Assembly: GCA_963704025.1 (NCBI GenBank)
Contig: CAVPGP010000001.1
Coordinates: 62,001 to 126,000, forward strand
Origin: CAVPGP01 sp963704025
Lineage (GTDB): Bacteria; Actinomycetota; Thermoleophilia; Gaiellales; Gaiellaceae
Length of the DNA: 64,000 bases
Direction of reading: 5' to 3'
Positions 25,502 to 35,488 of the stretch are shown here, piece by piece; the first letter of the stretch is position 1; every line of letters begins with the position of its first letter. Both the position numbers and the translations under genes were made by a program. Below the pieces are notes generated by a model that made no database searches, was not told the origin of the DNA, and worked only from the letters and a program-made list of their open reading frames with translations.

Positions 25502-26221
25502 CTACGCCTCGACCGGCTCGGAGTCGGACGCGACGTCGCGGAGTGGCGCGATCAGCCTGCCGTCGCGCATGGCGAGCCGCGTCGGCGCCCGGCCGGCCAG
25601 GTCCGCGTCGTGCGTGGCGACGACGACCGTCGCGCCGTGGCTGCTCGCGAGCCCGGCCAGGAGCTCGATCACGTCGGCGCCGGTCCGGGAGTCGAGGTTC
25701 CCGGTCGGCTCGTCCGCGAGGATCACGCGCGGGCCGGAGACGAGGGCTCGCGCAATCGCGACCCGCTGCTGCTCGCCTCCCGAAAGGTGTGCCGGCAGGT
25801 GCGTCGCCCGGTCGGCGAGACCGACCTCCTCGAGCAGGGCGAGCGACCGGCTGCGGAGCTCGCCGGAGTCGACGCCGGCGGGCGCGAGGCCGGCCTCGAC
25901 GTTCTCGAGGGCGGTCAGCGTGGGGATCAGATTGAACTGCTGGAAGACGAAGCCGAACGCGTTCAGCCGCAGATCGGCCAGCTCGCGGTCGGCGAGCGCG
26001 CCGAGGTCGCGGCCCTCGAAGAGGACGCGGCCGGCGCTCGGGCGGTCGAGCGCACCGAGCAGCTGCAGCAACGTCGTCTTGCCGGAGCCGCTCGGGCCTT
26101 CGAGCGCGACGAACTCGCCCGCCCCGATCTGCAGGTCGACGCCGCCGACGGCCTCGATCGTCGTCGGGCCGCGCTGGAAGAACCGCTTGGCGCCCGTGAT
26201 CTCGTAGAGAACGGCGCCCAC
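25502..26221 (-). CDS. MacB/LolD-type ABC transporter ATPase
   Basis: A 239-residue ATPase with Walker [10 protein letters not shown] (about residues 42-50), Q-loop [15 protein letters not shown], signature LSGGEQQR, Walker [17 protein letters not shown] and the H-loop [11 protein letters not shown]. The PTGNLDS sequence is typical of the MacB/LolD/FtsE group that drives lipoprotein or peptide export rather than solute uptake. It starts with GTG directly after the TAG of the permease gene, so the permease is first in the operon and the ATPase second. The gene is intact although the permease is broken. Confidence 0.93.
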   Translation of the reverse strand: MGAVLYEITGAKRFFQRGPTTIEAVGGVDLQIGAGEFVALEGPSGSGKTTLLQLLGALDRPSAGRVLFEGRDLGALADRELADLRLNAFGFVFQQFNLIPTLTALENVEAGLAPAGVDSGELRSRSLALLEEVGLADRATHLPAHLSGGEQQRVAIARALVSGPRVILADEPTGNLDSRTGADVIELLAGLASSHGATVVVATHDADLAGRAPTRLAMRDGRLIAPLRDVASDSEPVEA

Positions 26222-27955
26222 CTACTCGACCTGCCTGAGAGCGTCGGCGGGCCGCAGACGCGAGGCGCGGAGCGCGCCGGCGGCGCCGGCGATCAGGCCG
26301 CCGACGACCGCGAGAGAGAAGCCCACGAGAAGCACGCCGACGAGCGATCGGCGCGGTCAGCGCGACCTGGTCGGTGACGGTGCGCGCCGTCACCTGGCCG
26401 AGGCCGAAGAAGCCGTCGCCGCCGCCGGTGTGCGAGCTCGCCGTCAGCGTCGGGCCGAACGCCCCGATCGCCGCGGTCACGAGGATCCCGAGCGCGACAC
26501 CCAGCAGGCCGCCGAGCAGGCCCTGCGCCAGCGACTCGCCGGCGACCTGGCGCACGACGAGCCACTGCGTCCAGCCGAGCGCCTTCAGCGTGCCGAGCTC
26601 GCGCACCCGCTTGCCCACCGACGAGAGCGTCAGCAGGACGGCGAGCAGGAAGGCGGCGGCCGCCACGAGCACGGCGAGCGCCGTCCCGAGCCGCTTCGAG
26701 AGGTTGGACGCGTCGACGAGCGAGCCGCTGATCGAGTCGGCCACCTGCTTCGCGCTCGCGACCTGGGCGCGCGGGAACTCCTTCTCGATCTGCTGCTGCA
26801 CCTCGCCGACCGAGGACGCCGTTGGTCGGCGCGCACGAGCACGACGTTGACGGCGCCCTTCTGGCTCGCGAGCTTCTGCAGCTGCGCCGAGCGGCACGTA
26901 GACGTCGGCGGTCTGGCCCCCGAGCGGCGGGCGCACGAGGCCGACGACGGTGAACGTCGTGCCGTTGAGGTCGAGCTTCGATCCGACCTTGAGGCCCTGC
27001 CGGCTTCGCGTAGGAGCTCGCCACGAGAGCCTCGTGCGAGCCGGAGCGGCGAGCCAGGAACCGGCCGCTCGAGACGAGGGCCGGCGTGACGACCCCGATC
27101 CCGGGCTTGGCCGGGTCGACACCCGCGATCGTGTAGGCGGAGCTCTTGATGTTCGTCTGGGGTGGGTTCACGACCTGCTGCAGCGTCTGCTCCGGCGTCG
27201 TCACCGTCGCGCGGAACCGCTGCAGCCGGGCCGGCAGGCACTTCCGGAACGCGCTCCGGTCGGCCGCTCCGCCGGCGGCCCTTCCGCCGCCGAGGCCGCC
27301 CCCGCCCCCGCCCGGTCCGATCCGGGCTCCGCCGCCGCCACCGGCACCGGCGCCGAACTGGACGCCCGCCTTCGTCGAGGCAGGCCTGCATCTTCGCGAA
27401 CTCGGCCGCCGTCGGCGGCTTCGAGCTGCCGGTCGATCCGGACCTGCTGGCCGCCCGCCTTGATCTTGGCGACGATCTTCGGCACCGTCCCCTCCTGGTG
27501 GACTGCGGCGAGAACGAGGCCGCTCGAGACCGAGGCCACTCCCGGCACCTTCGCGATCTGCTGCGCCGAGCTCTCCGGGAAGGTGAGCTGCGTGCCCGGC
27601 AGGAAGAAGTCGTGAACGAAATGCGTCGCCGGGCTTGCCGAGCTTCGAGAGATCCGTGATCACGGACTGGTTCGCCTGGATCACCTCGCGGCCGCCCCCG
27701 AAGCCGCCTCCGCCGAAGCCTCTGCCCGCCACCCTGGCTCTGCTCGGGCGCGAGCGTCACGGTGAGGTCGGTGCCGATGCTCGACAGCGGATCGAGCGCC
27801 TTCGCCTGCGCCCGGTCGAGCCCGCGCGAGAGCGCCGAGACCGCAATCACGAGCGAGACGCCGACGGCCAGTCCGAGCACCGTCAGGATCGTCCGGCCCT
27901 TCCGGCGTACGAGCTCGCTGCGCAGGTAACCGAGGAAGAACATCAGCCGGCTCAT
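26222..27955 (-). pseudogene. MacB/FtsX-type ABC transporter permease, multiply frameshifted
   Basis: The pieces add up to one permease of about 575 residues. The first transmembrane helix follows MSRLMFFLGYLRSELVRRKG (ILTVLGLAVGVSLVIAV). A MacB-like periplasmic domain with a Gly-rich insert follows. The C-terminal FtsX part has three helices: LAVLVAAAAFLLAVLLTLS, then VGKRVRELGTLKALGWTQWL and a following helix, then LVGVLLVGFSLAVVGGLIAG before LRPADALRQVE. At least six single-base shifts occur between about 26340 and 27740, nearly all +1. One is CAGGGTGGCGGG(C)AGAGGC near 27730. The pattern suggests insertion errors, but a true pseudogene cannot be excluded. Confidence 0.75.
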
Positions 27956-28693
27956 CGAAGCAGCACGGGCTAAGAGCGCGGTAAGAAACGCAGGCCGGAG
28001 GGGCAAGCGCTCCCCACGCATCGGGGCCTGAGGCAGCGGCCGCCCGATCGGCCGCGGCGGCAAGAGACGATGAGGCGTTTGTCGCAAACTGCGCCCTGAA
28101 CCTCGCGCCGCCACTTGCACCGAACGGGGCAGTTCGTGCACTCTCGCGCGCGAGGGCCCCACGGATCTCAAGCTCGGGATTTGGCCGCAAGTCCCTGTGC
28201 AAGCACCCGCCGCACACGCTTCGAGATCTGTGGGGCCTGCATTCGATTCTCAGCACACACGGCCGGGATGATCAAGATGGCTGTCCACTGTGTTGCCCGG
28301 CGGCAACCACCTGTTCGGACCAGCGAGCCGGCCGCGCCCCGGGGTTGCGGCCCATCCCGTTGCGCGCCGGCTCCTGTCCGGAGCCGGCCGGAAGACCGGC
28401 GGCTCCAGATCGGCCCCCGCCCGCGCCACGCAGCGCAGGGGAGTCCAGCCAAGGTAGCCAGCGTAGGCCTGTCGCCGCGACCCTCCCAAAACGCGGAGGG
28501 TCGGAACGCGGCGGGCGCGCCGGACCAGGCGCCGCATCCCAGGTCCGGCGTCGCCGCAGGTCCCGCCGCGATGCTGCCGTCGCGCCCTCCGCCGCAGGAG
28601 GGCTGTGTCGACGGTGAGCGGACTCTACGCCGTCCGGGGAGGAAACGGGGCCGGACGCGGCGGGAATCCGGTAGGAGCCTGCTACGCTGCGCT
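27956..28693. other. Long intergenic region before SRP RNA
   Basis: About 740 bases with no convincing gene. Open frames on both strands lack conserved motifs and ribosome binding sites. Several short GC-rich inverted repeats occur (for example GCCGGCTCC/GGAGCCGGC near 28370 and GACCCTCC/GGAGGGTC near 28490). The promoter of the SRP RNA gene should lie in its last part. Confidence 0.5.
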
Positions 28694-28974
28694 CGCCCGG
28701 TCGCGCTAGGCGGGGAGCTAGCGGTTCCCTGAACCCGCAATCCGCTCAAGCGGGGCCGAACGCCGTCCGAGGGGTGGGTCCCTCGGGAGCCTGGGCTCGC
28801 GCACGCAGCGTCGATGGTCGGGTTCCGTGCACTGGGAGCGTTCGAACCGCGTCAGGTCCGGAAGGAAGCAGCGCTAAGGACTCCCTCCCAGGTGACACGG
28901 GCAGGCTCGACCGGAGCCGGCGACGCGAGTTCCTCCCCGAGAATCGCCTCGAAGGCGGAGCGCGCGACCGGGCG
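28694..28974 (+). ncRNA. ffs: Signal recognition particle RNA, long (Alu-containing) type
   Basis: The universally conserved SRP domain-IV core GGTCCGGAAGGAAGCAGC ends at 28872. The helix below it closes with GAGCCTG (28787) and CAGGCTC (28902). Upstream, GGCGGGGAGCTAGCGG, CCGCAATCCGCT and GCGGGGCCGAA match the Alu-type 5' domain of the Bacillus subtilis scRNA. The 5' CGCCCGGTCGCGC and 3' GCGCGACCGGGCG form a perfect 13-base closing helix, which sets the ends. The length, about 281 bases, fits the large bacterial class, not the 4.5S class. The RNA scaffolds Ffh for co-translational targeting. Location just before dnaX is common in Gram-positive bacteria. Confidence 0.92.
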
Positions 28975-29144
28975 TTTGCACCGGCGCCGCCTGACGAACG
29001 CCTTGCCTCCTCAACGAGGCATCGGTGCCAGTTCCGCCGGGCTTCGCCCGGCGGCACCGAGTCCGCCGGCCGAGGCCGGCGGGGGCGAAGGCCCCGGTGA
29101 GGGGGGCCGAGCCCAGCAAGCGCTCTAGCCGTAGAATCGATCCG

Positions 29145-30779
29145 GTGACTGCGCTCTACCGCAAGTACCGCCCCCAGACGTTCGAGCAGGTCGTGGGGCA
29201 GGAGGCCGTCACGCGCACGCTCACGAATGCGATCGACGGCGGACTCGTGCGCCAGGCCTACCTCTTCGCAGGGCCGCGCGGGACGGGTAAGACCTCGCTC
29301 GCGCGGATCCTCTCCAAGGGCCTCAACTGCGCCGAGGGACCGACGTCGACGCCCTGCGGCGTCTGCCACGCCTGCACCTCGATCTCGAGCGGGACGTCGC
29401 TCGACGTGATCGAGATGGACGCGGCCTCGCAGCGCGGGATCGACGACATCCGCGAGATTCGCGAGCGCGTCGTCCTGCAGCCGGTCGAGGGCGGCTCGAA
29501 GGTCTACATTCTCGACGAGGCGCACCAGCTCACCGACGCCGCGTGGAACGCGCTCCTGAAGCTGATCGAGGAGCCTCCGCCCCACCTCGTCTTCGTCTTC
29601 TGCACCACCGAGCTCCAGAAGGTGCTCCCCACGGTCCGCTCGCGCTGCCAGACGTTCGTCTTCCAGCGGCCGCGCCTGCCGGACATCGTCCGCTATCTGC
29701 GCTGGATCGCGGACGGCGAGGACCTCGACGTGCCCGACGGGGCCCTCGCCCTGATCGCGCGAGGCGCACGCGGCAGCTTCCGCGACGCCGGCTCGACGCT
29801 CGACCAGCTCTCGTCGGCGACGGAGGGCCGGATCACCGTTCAGGCGGTGCTGCAGCTGCTCGGCGCCGTCGAGGAAGAGGCGCTGTTCCGGCTCGTCGAC
29901 CTCGTGATCGACCGCGACACCGCCGCGGCGCTGATATTCGTCGAAGAGCTCTCCGAGCAGGGGCAGGACCTCGGGCGGCTGATCACCGACCTGCTCGAGC
30001 ACCTGCGGGCGCTGATGCTCGTCCAGCACATGGGCGAGGTGCCGGACGCGCTGCCGGTGACCGAGGAGACCCGCGAGCGACTGCGCGAGCAGGCGAACCA
30101 GCTCGGCGAGGCGACGGTGATCCGCCTGATCGACCTCCTGCACGTGGCCGTCGAGGACATGCGCCAGGGCGGAGACCCCCGCCTGCCGCTGGAGCTCGCG
30201 CTCGTCAAGACGACCCGGCCGGCCGCCGACCTCTCGCAGCAGTCACTCTCGTTCCGGGTCGAGCAGCTGGAGGAGGGGACCCATCCCGCGCCGCGGCGGA
30301 CCGCGTCCGCCGAGCCGGCCCGCGCCGCTGCGGAGCCCGAGCTCGCGCCCGAGCAGACGCGGCCCGACGAGGGGGAGGGAGAGCCGGAGCCCGACGTGGT
30401 CGGCCCGGCGGTCGATCTGTCGCAGCTCCAGGACGCCTGGTCCCGCTCCATCATCCCGGCGGTCGAGCAGCGCGGCGGCATCCCGACCGCGGCCGTGCTC
30501 GCCAAAGCACGCCCGTCGGGTCTCGACGGCGACACGCTGACGGTCGAGTTCCCGCCGGCGGCCTCGTTCCAGGCCAAGCTGGCGGAGGAGCCGAAGGCGA
30601 GCGGCCTGCTCCGCGACGCGCTCTTCGAGGTGACCGGGCGGAAGCTCGTGATCGCATTCGCGGTCGGCGACGCGCCGCACGACGAGCAGCCGGACGACGA
30701 AGGGCCTGTCTCCGAGGACGAGCTCTTCGAGTTGGTGAAGGAGACATTCGACGCCAGGGAAGTGGAGGAGAGCCAGTGA
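29145..30779 (+). CDS. dnaX: DNA polymerase III subunit gamma/tau
   Basis: A 544-residue clamp-loader subunit. The GTG start gives VTALYRKYRPQTFEQVVGQE, the usual beginning. The AAA+ domain shows Walker A GPRGTGKTS, a zinc module with four Cys (CAEG ... CGVCHAC), Walker B ILDEAHQLTDAAWNALLK, and the sensor-1 region FVFCTTELQKVLPTVRSRCQ. Domain III covers about residues 245-360. The C-terminal tau-like part (from about 400) is acidic with a folded block LVIAFAVGDAP. A GGAGGAG sequence near its end serves ybaB, whose GTG overlaps the dnaX stop. No slippery A-run for a programmed gamma frameshift was noticed. Confidence 0.96.
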   Translation: MTALYRKYRPQTFEQVVGQEAVTRTLTNAIDGGLVRQAYLFAGPRGTGKTSLARILSKGLNCAEGPTSTPCGVCHACTSISSGTSLDVIEMDAASQRGIDDIREIRERVVLQPVEGGSKVYILDEAHQLTDAAWNALLKLIEEPPPHLVFVFCTTELQKVLPTVRSRCQTFVFQRPRLPDIVRYLRWIADGEDLDVPDGALALIARGARGSFRDAGSTLDQLSSATEGRITVQAVLQLLGAVEEEALFRLVDLVIDRDTAAALIFVEELSEQGQDLGRLITDLLEHLRALMLVQHMGEVPDALPVTEETRERLREQANQLGEATVIRLIDLLHVAVEDMRQGGDPRLPLELALVKTTRPAADLSQQSLSFRVEQLEEGTHPAPRRTASAEPARAAAEPELAPEQTRPDEGEGEPEPDVVGPAVDLSQLQDAWSRSIIPAVEQRGGIPTAAVLAKARPSGLDGDTLTVEFPPAASFQAKLAEEPKASGLLRDALFEVTGRKLVIAFAVGDAPHDEQPDDEGPVSEDELFELVKETFDAREVEESQ

Positions 30780-31096
30780 AGGGCATGGACATGAACAAGC
30801 TCATGCAGCAGGCCGCGCAGATGCAGGAGCAGGTGATGAAGGCCCAGCAGGAGGCCATGAACGAGACCGTGGAGGGCTCGGCCGGCGGCGTCGTCGCCGT
30901 CAAGGCGACCGGCGCGGGGAAGATCGTCGAGGTGAAGATCGACCGCGCGGCGATCGACCCGGACGACCCGGAGATGCTCGAGGATCTCGTGCTCGCGGCC
31001 GTGAACAGCGCACTCGAGGCGGCCGAGAACCTGATGAAGTCGAAGATGGGCGGCATGCTGCCGGAGGACCTCGGCGGCATCCTGCCGGGGTTCTAG
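30776..31096 (+). CDS. ybaB: YbaB/EbfC family nucleoid-associated protein
   Basis: A 106-residue protein: [20 protein letters not shown] helix, then [20 protein letters not shown] and [20 protein letters not shown], the full YbaB fold. It forms dimers that bind DNA. The GTG start was chosen because GGAGGAG lies seven bases upstream and it overlaps the dnaX stop (GTGA); an ATG nine bases further in is an alternative. The dnaX-ybaB-recR order is conserved in bacteria, but here two small cNMP-binding-fold genes are inserted before recR. Confidence 0.95.
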   Translation: MKGMDMNKLMQQAAQMQEQVMKAQQEAMNETVEGSAGGVVAVKATGAGKIVEVKIDRAAIDPDDPEMLEDLVLAAVNSALEAAENLMKSKMGGMLPEDLGGILPGF

Positions 31097-31107
31097 GTGG
31101 TGCATTG

Positions 31108-31407
31108 ATGCTGGACGACCACATCATCGAGCGGCTGATCGAGGTCGGCACCCCGTGCGAGTTCGAGGCGGGCCAGGTGATGCTCGAACTCGGCGACCCG
31201 GGGTCGGGGCTCTACCTGATCCAGCACGGGACGGTGTTCGTCCACGCCCCCGAGGGCGAACGCGAGGTCGGCCCCGGCGAGGTGATCGGCGAGCTGGCCC
31301 TGCTCTCCGACGACGGGATGAGAAGCGCGCGCTGCGTGGCGAAGACGCGCGTGCGCGCGATTGCCGTCGACCGGCAGACGCTCGTACGCGAGGGACTGAT
31401 CCGCTAG
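31108..31407 (+). CDS. Short cyclic-nucleotide-binding-fold protein
   Basis: A 99-residue cupin-like cNMP-binding domain standing alone: [52 protein letters not shown]. The phosphate-binding cassette [15 protein letters not shown] resembles the FGE-L-A-RSA motif of CRP-type domains. The usual DNA-binding domain is missing and the helix end is short. It follows ybaB by 11 bases, probably in the dnaX operon. Role unknown; it could be a regulator module that acts by protein contact. Confidence 0.75.
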   Translation: MLDDHIIERLIEVGTPCEFEAGQVMLELGDPGSGLYLIQHGTVFVHAPEGEREVGPGEVIGELALLSDDGMRSARCVAKTRVRAIAVDRQTLVREGLIR

Positions 31408-31412
31408 CGGGG

Positions 31413-31802
31413 CTACTTGTCGAGCCGCGCGCGGATGGCCGCGCGGATCTTCTCGGCGACGGCCGGGTGATCGTGGTCGAGCGTCCGGAAGTCGCGGCCG
31501 TGCATGACGATCACGCGCATCGGCGTGGACGCCGTCACCGTGGCGGTGCGACGGTCCGTCGCGAGCAGGCCGATCTCGCCGAAGAAGTCGCCCGGGCCGA
31601 GGTCGTTCACCAGCTCGCCGTCCTCCCTGACCTCGGCCGCGCCGTCCTCGATCACGAAGAACTCATGCGCAATCGCATCCTGCGCGGCAAGCGTCTTCCC
31701 CGCCGGCACGTCCAGCTCGTCGGCGAAGCGCGCAACCGCCTTCAGCTCCGCGTCGGAGAGGTCGTCGAACAACCACAGCCCTCGCAGGTTCTTCTCGTCC
31801 AT
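31413..31802 (-). CDS. Cyclic-nucleotide-binding-domain protein
   Basis: A 129-residue protein with a short N-terminal helix ([20 protein letters not shown]) and one cNMP-binding domain: [40 protein letters not shown] (phosphate-binding cassette with GEIGLL and RTAT). A C-terminal helical tail ends AIRARLDK. No DNA-binding domain. It is convergent with the shorter cNMP-like gene, five bases away, and divergent from recR. The [14 protein letters not shown] cassette is complete enough that nucleotide binding is plausible. Confidence 0.85.
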   Translation of the reverse strand: MDEKNLRGLWLFDDLSDAELKAVARFADELDVPAGKTLAAQDAIAHEFFVIEDGAAEVREDGELVNDLGPGDFFGEIGLLATDRRTATVTASTPMRVIVMHGRDFRTLDHDHPAVAEKIRAAIRARLDK

Positions 31803-31844
31803 GCGGCGATTCTGGCAGCCGACCGCGGCAGGCACAATGGCGAC

Positions 31845-32447
31845 GTGCTCAGCCCCGCCGTCGAGAACCTCGTCGCGCAGCTGTCGCGCCTTCCGGGCGT
31901 CGGCCAGCGGACGGCGCAGCGGCTCGCGTTCCACCTGCTCCAGCGGCCGAAGGAGGAGGCGCTGGCCCTCGCCGCCGCGATCGAGGAGGTGAAGGAGCGC
32001 GTTCGCTTCTGCCGGGAGTGCGGCAACCTGACCGAGGAGGAGCTCTGCTCGATCTGCACGGACGCGCGCCGCGATCATGCGGTCGTCTGCGTCGTCGAGC
32101 AGCCGGTCGACGTGATCTCGCTCGAGCGGACGCACGAGTTCCGCGGCCTCTACCACGTTCTGGGCGGCGCGCTCTCCCCGCTCGACGGCGTCGAGCCCGG
32201 TGACCTGCGGATCGACGAGCTGCTCCGCCGAGTGCAGGCGAACGGCGTCCAGGAGGTCGTGCTCGCCACCAACCCGAACATGACGGGTGAGGCGACGGCC
32301 GCCTTCCTCGCCGACCGGCTCCGGCAGCTCGGCGGCGGCCGCATACGGGTGACCCGCCTCGCGAGCGGTCTCCCAGTCGGCGGCGACCTCGAGTACGCGG
32401 ACGAGGTCACGCTCGGCCGCGCGCTCACCGGCCGGCGCGAGATGTAG
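31845..32447 (+). CDS. recR: Recombination protein RecR
   Basis: A 200-residue RecR, exactly the family length, acting with RecF/RecO in gap repair. It has the helix-hairpin-helix [20 protein letters not shown], the four-Cys zinc finger [16 protein letters not shown] and a Toprim domain ([16 protein letters not shown]). The C-terminal Walker-B-like loop reads [18 protein letters not shown]. The GTG start places [12 protein letters not shown] at the N-terminus as usual. The stop abuts the 3' end of the convergent lipoprotein gene. Confidence 0.96.
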   Translation: MLSPAVENLVAQLSRLPGVGQRTAQRLAFHLLQRPKEEALALAAAIEEVKERVRFCRECGNLTEEELCSICTDARRDHAVVCVVEQPVDVISLERTHEFRGLYHVLGGALSPLDGVEPGDLRIDELLRRVQANGVQEVVLATNPNMTGEATAAFLADRLRQLGGGRIRVTRLASGLPVGGDLEYADEVTLGRALTGRREM

Positions 32448-33008
32448 CTACGCGGCCAGGGCCGGGCCGCCGAGCCAGGCGGGCAGCGTGACGCCGAGCC
32501 GGCGCGCGTACTGCGCCACGGCGGCCTCCCACGTTCCGCGCAGCACGGCCATCCGCGTCGAGTCCTCGTTGGCCGCCGTCGCGAGCAGGGCCGGGATCTT
32601 CGCGCCGAGCGCGTTCTGGACGTCGTAGACGTAGCCCTCGAGCACGGCGACGCTTTCCGCCAGGTTCTGGTGCGCGGACTTCAGCGGCGCGGGCGCCCGG
32701 ACGTGCACGATCGAGACGGAGAGGCGGTCGAGCCCCGCCGTCACTACGGCGAGGCGCTTCTCCGCCCGGGCCCACGTGGCGTCGGGCCGACCCTCGTTCA
32801 CTCCCTCGACGGCATTGAGCACCGCGGCCCGCAGCTTGTTCAGCTGCCGGTCCTTCGGCTCGATCTGGGCGAGGTACTCGACGAGCCCGACCGGGCGCAC
32901 CGTACCCGAGCCGGTCGAGGTCGCCGACGAGCCGCCTGAGCCTCCGCAGCCCGACGCTGCGAGCAGCACGACCAGCAACGGCGCGATCTGCCTCAGTCGT
33001 TCCTCCAT
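32448..33008 (-). CDS. Lipoprotein of unknown function
   Basis: A 186-residue lipoprotein. The N-terminus [26 protein letters not shown] ends in a lipobox (AASGC, Cys at about residue 20). The mature part is helical, with segments such as [20 protein letters not shown] and [16 protein letters not shown], and no enzymatic motif. The ATG was chosen to start the signal directly; an earlier in-frame ATG would add 31 unlikely residues. It is convergent with recR and divergent from lysC. Confidence 0.72.
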   Translation of the reverse strand: MEERLRQIAPLLVVLLAASGCGGSGGSSATSTGSGTVRPVGLVEYLAQIEPKDRQLNKLRAAVLNAVEGVNEGRPDATWARAEKRLAVVTAGLDRLSVSIVHVRAPAPLKSAHQNLAESVAVLEGYVYDVQNALGAKIPALLATAANEDSTRMAVLRGTWEAAVAQYARRLGVTLPAWLGGPALAA

Positions 33009-33175
33009 CCGGTGAGAGACCCGCTGCCGGCCGATCACGTGGCCGCCCGTGCCCGACCGGCAGCAGATGTCCACAGAGTGTTCCACCCTTTCTCGGAGCA
33101 CTCAAGGGCGAATTTGCATGTGACTTCCCGCCTGCGCCACAAAGCCGCCGCAACCTCGTCGCCTACACTTTTCGC

Positions 33176-34465
33176 GTGACCGAAACGACGTACGTCACCG
33201 TCCCGGAGCTCCCCGGCGCATCGTCGCGTCCCGGCCTCGTCGTGATGAAGTTCGGCGGCACCTCGGTGGGCGACGTCGAGAAGATCAAGGCCGTCGCGCA
33301 GCGGCTCGTCGCCGCGCGGGAGCGCGGCGCGGAAGTGGTCGCGGTCCTCTCCGCGATGGGCCACACGACCGACGAGCTGATCGCGCTTGCGCACGAGGTC
33401 TCCCCGACGCCGAAGCCGCGCGCGTACGACATGCTCGTATCCGTCGGCGAGCGGATCTCCGGCGCCTTGGCCGAGATGGCGCTGCACGACATGGGACACG
33501 ACGCGATCTCGCTCACGGGTTCGCAGGCGGGGATCGTCACCGACACGGCGCATTCGAAGGCGAAGATCGTCGACATCCGCCCGCACCGGATCCACGACGC
33601 GCTCGACGGCGGCAAGATCGTGCTGGTCTGCGGGTTCCAGGGCGTCTCGACGGCACAGGAGGTGACGACGCTCGGCCGCGGCGGCTCGGACACGACGGCC
33701 GTCGCGCTCGCCGGTGCCCTCGGCGCCGACGCCTGCGAGATCTACACGGACGTGGAAGGTGTCTTCACGGCCGACCCGCGCGTCGTCCCGGACGCGCGCA
33801 AGCTCGACTCGGTCACCTACGAGGAGATGCTCGAGATGGCCGCGAGCGGCGCCCGTGTGCTGCAGCTACGCTCAGTCGAGTTCGCACGCAACCACGGCGT
33901 CTCCGTGCACGTCCGCTCGACCTTCACCGGTGCGGAGGGGACGTGGATCCGCGGCGAGGACGAGGCGATGCTCGAGAAGGCGATCATTTCCGGTGTCACG
34001 CACGACACCTCCGAGGCGAAGGTGACGATCCTCGGCGTGCCCGACCACCCCGGTGTGGCGGCGCGGATCTTCCGTGCGCTCTCGGATGCCGGGGTGAACA
34101 TCGACATGATCGTGCAGAACGTCTCGGAGCAGGGGCACACGGACGTCTCGTTCACGCTGCCCAAGGACGATCTCCGGAACGCGGAGCAGATCCTCCAGGA
34201 GACCGCGCGCGAGATCGGCGCGGCGGGCTTCACGCAGGACCCAGACATCGCGAAGGTGTCGCTGATCGGCGCCGGCATGAAGAGCCATCCCGGCGTCGCC
34301 GCGGACATGTTCGAGACGTTCGCCGACGAGCAGATCAACATCGAGATCATCTCCACGTCCTCGATCCGGATCTCGTGCGTCGTGCGCGCGGCGGACGTCG
34401 AGCGGGCAGTGCGCGCGCTGCACGTGCGCTTCGGGCTCGCGGAGGGAGCGTCGACGGTTGCCTAG
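33176..34465 (+). CDS. lysC: Aspartate kinase
   Basis: A 429-residue aspartokinase, the first step of Lys/Met/Thr/diaminopimelate synthesis in the cytoplasm. [17 protein letters not shown] is the nucleotide-binding start, followed by [31 protein letters not shown] and [15 protein letters not shown]. Two ACT domains in the last 160 residues ([17 protein letters not shown] and [18 protein letters not shown]) indicate allosteric feedback control. The GTG start gives a 20-residue leader; the alternative ATG at VVMKFGG is less likely. The asd gene follows, overlapping or nearly so. Confidence 0.95.
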   Translation: MTETTYVTVPELPGASSRPGLVVMKFGGTSVGDVEKIKAVAQRLVAARERGAEVVAVLSAMGHTTDELIALAHEVSPTPKPRAYDMLVSVGERISGALAEMALHDMGHDAISLTGSQAGIVTDTAHSKAKIVDIRPHRIHDALDGGKIVLVCGFQGVSTAQEVTTLGRGGSDTTAVALAGALGADACEIYTDVEGVFTADPRVVPDARKLDSVTYEEMLEMAASGARVLQLRSVEFARNHGVSVHVRSTFTGAEGTWIRGEDEAMLEKAIISGVTHDTSEAKVTILGVPDHPGVAARIFRALSDAGVNIDMIVQNVSEQGHTDVSFTLPKDDLRNAEQILQETAREIGAAGFTQDPDIAKVSLIGAGMKSHPGVAADMFETFADEQINIEIISTSSIRISCVVRAADVERAVRALHVRFGLAEGASTVA

Positions 34466-34509
34466 CCCGCGGGATCCCCGGCTCTCGGATCCCCGGCCCT
34501 CGGATCGGA

Positions 34510-35424
34510 GTGATCGGCGCGACGGGCGCAGTCGGGACGGTGGCGCTCGAGCTGCTGCGCCGCCGCGGCCACGAGGACGTGCGTCTCTTCGCCTCCGCAC
34601 GCTCGGCGGGGAAGCAGCTGGACGGCCGCGAGATCGAGGAGGCGACGCCGGAGGCGCTCGAGGCGGCCGGCCTCGACCTCGCGCTCTTCTCCGTCGGCAC
34701 ATCGGCCTCGCGGGAGCTCGTTCCGCACGCTGTCAGGGGCGGCGCCGTCTGCGTCGACAAGTCGTCCGCCTACCGGCTCGAGCCGGGCATCCCGCTGGTC
34801 GTCCCCGAGGTGAACGGCCACCGCGCGCTCGAGCACGAAGGGATCGTCGCGAACCCCAACTGCTGCACCATCCCGCTGACGACCGTTCTCAAGCCGCTGC
34901 ACGACGCCGCCGGCCTGCGCCGCGTTCGGGTCGCGACCTACCAGTCGGTCTCCGGGGCGGGCGCCTCGGCCATGGAGCGGCTCCGCGGCGAGTCGACGGA
35001 GGAGCTCGACCTGCGGATGGACTGGGACTTCGACGGCGAGGAGTTCGACGAGGAGTCGAAGCTGCGCGAGGAGACGCGCAAGATCATGGAGCTGCCCGAG
35101 CTCCCGATCTCGGCGACGTGCGTCAGGGTGCCCGTGCTGGTCGGCCACAGCGAGGCGGTCTGGCTGGAGACCCACGAGCCGCTCTCGCCGGAGCAGGCCC
35201 GGTCGATCCTCGGCGCGGCCCCGTCGGTGCGCGTGGACGAGTTCCCCACCCCAGGGAAGGCGGCCGGGATCGACGAGGTGCTGGTGGGGCGCATCCGCCC
35301 GGACCGGAGCGCCGACAACGGCCTCGCGCTCTTCATCGCCTGCGACAACCTCCGCAAGGGCGCGGCCCTGAACGGGATCCAGATCGCGGAGCTCCTGCTC
35401 TCGCGCCCGCGCGTCGCCGCCTGA
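34510..35424 (+). CDS. asd: Aspartate-semialdehyde dehydrogenase
   Basis: The second enzyme of the aspartate pathway, reducing aspartyl phosphate with NADPH. Seen are GATGAVGTVALELLRRRGH, FSVGTSASRELVP, KSSAYRLEPGIPLVVPEVNG and the catalytic Cys in IVANPNCCTIPL. Further on are TYQSVSGAGASAMERL and a C-terminal DNGLALFIACDNLRKGAALN motif. The only standard in-frame start is the GTG given, which removes two or three residues of the first beta strand. Upstream, after the lysC stop, there is a short tandem repeat (CGGATCCCCGGC) in an open frame. A TTG overlapping the lysC stop plus one extra base could be the true beginning. An operon with lysC is certain from position. Confidence 0.9.
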   Translation: MIGATGAVGTVALELLRRRGHEDVRLFASARSAGKQLDGREIEEATPEALEAAGLDLALFSVGTSASRELVPHAVRGGAVCVDKSSAYRLEPGIPLVVPEVNGHRALEHEGIVANPNCCTIPLTTVLKPLHDAAGLRRVRVATYQSVSGAGASAMERLRGESTEELDLRMDWDFDGEEFDEESKLREETRKIMELPELPISATCVRVPVLVGHSEAVWLETHEPLSPEQARSILGAAPSVRVDEFPTPGKAAGIDEVLVGRIRPDRSADNGLALFIACDNLRKGAALNGIQIAELLLSRPRVAA

Positions 35425-35488
35425 GCGCGCGTGTGGGAGCGTGGCGCCCGCGCGCCACGCTCCCGGGCCTGTACTTCCAGGCTCGTGC

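Noticed and set aside
28115..28732. Open frames in the region before the SRP RNA
   Set aside because: Composition-driven, no ribosome binding site, and the 3' part overlaps the start of the SRP RNA.
29025..29144. Upstream ATG/GTG starts for dnaX
   Set aside because: They add about 40 Pro/Arg-rich residues without family similarity; the GTG at 29145 opens the conserved domain directly.
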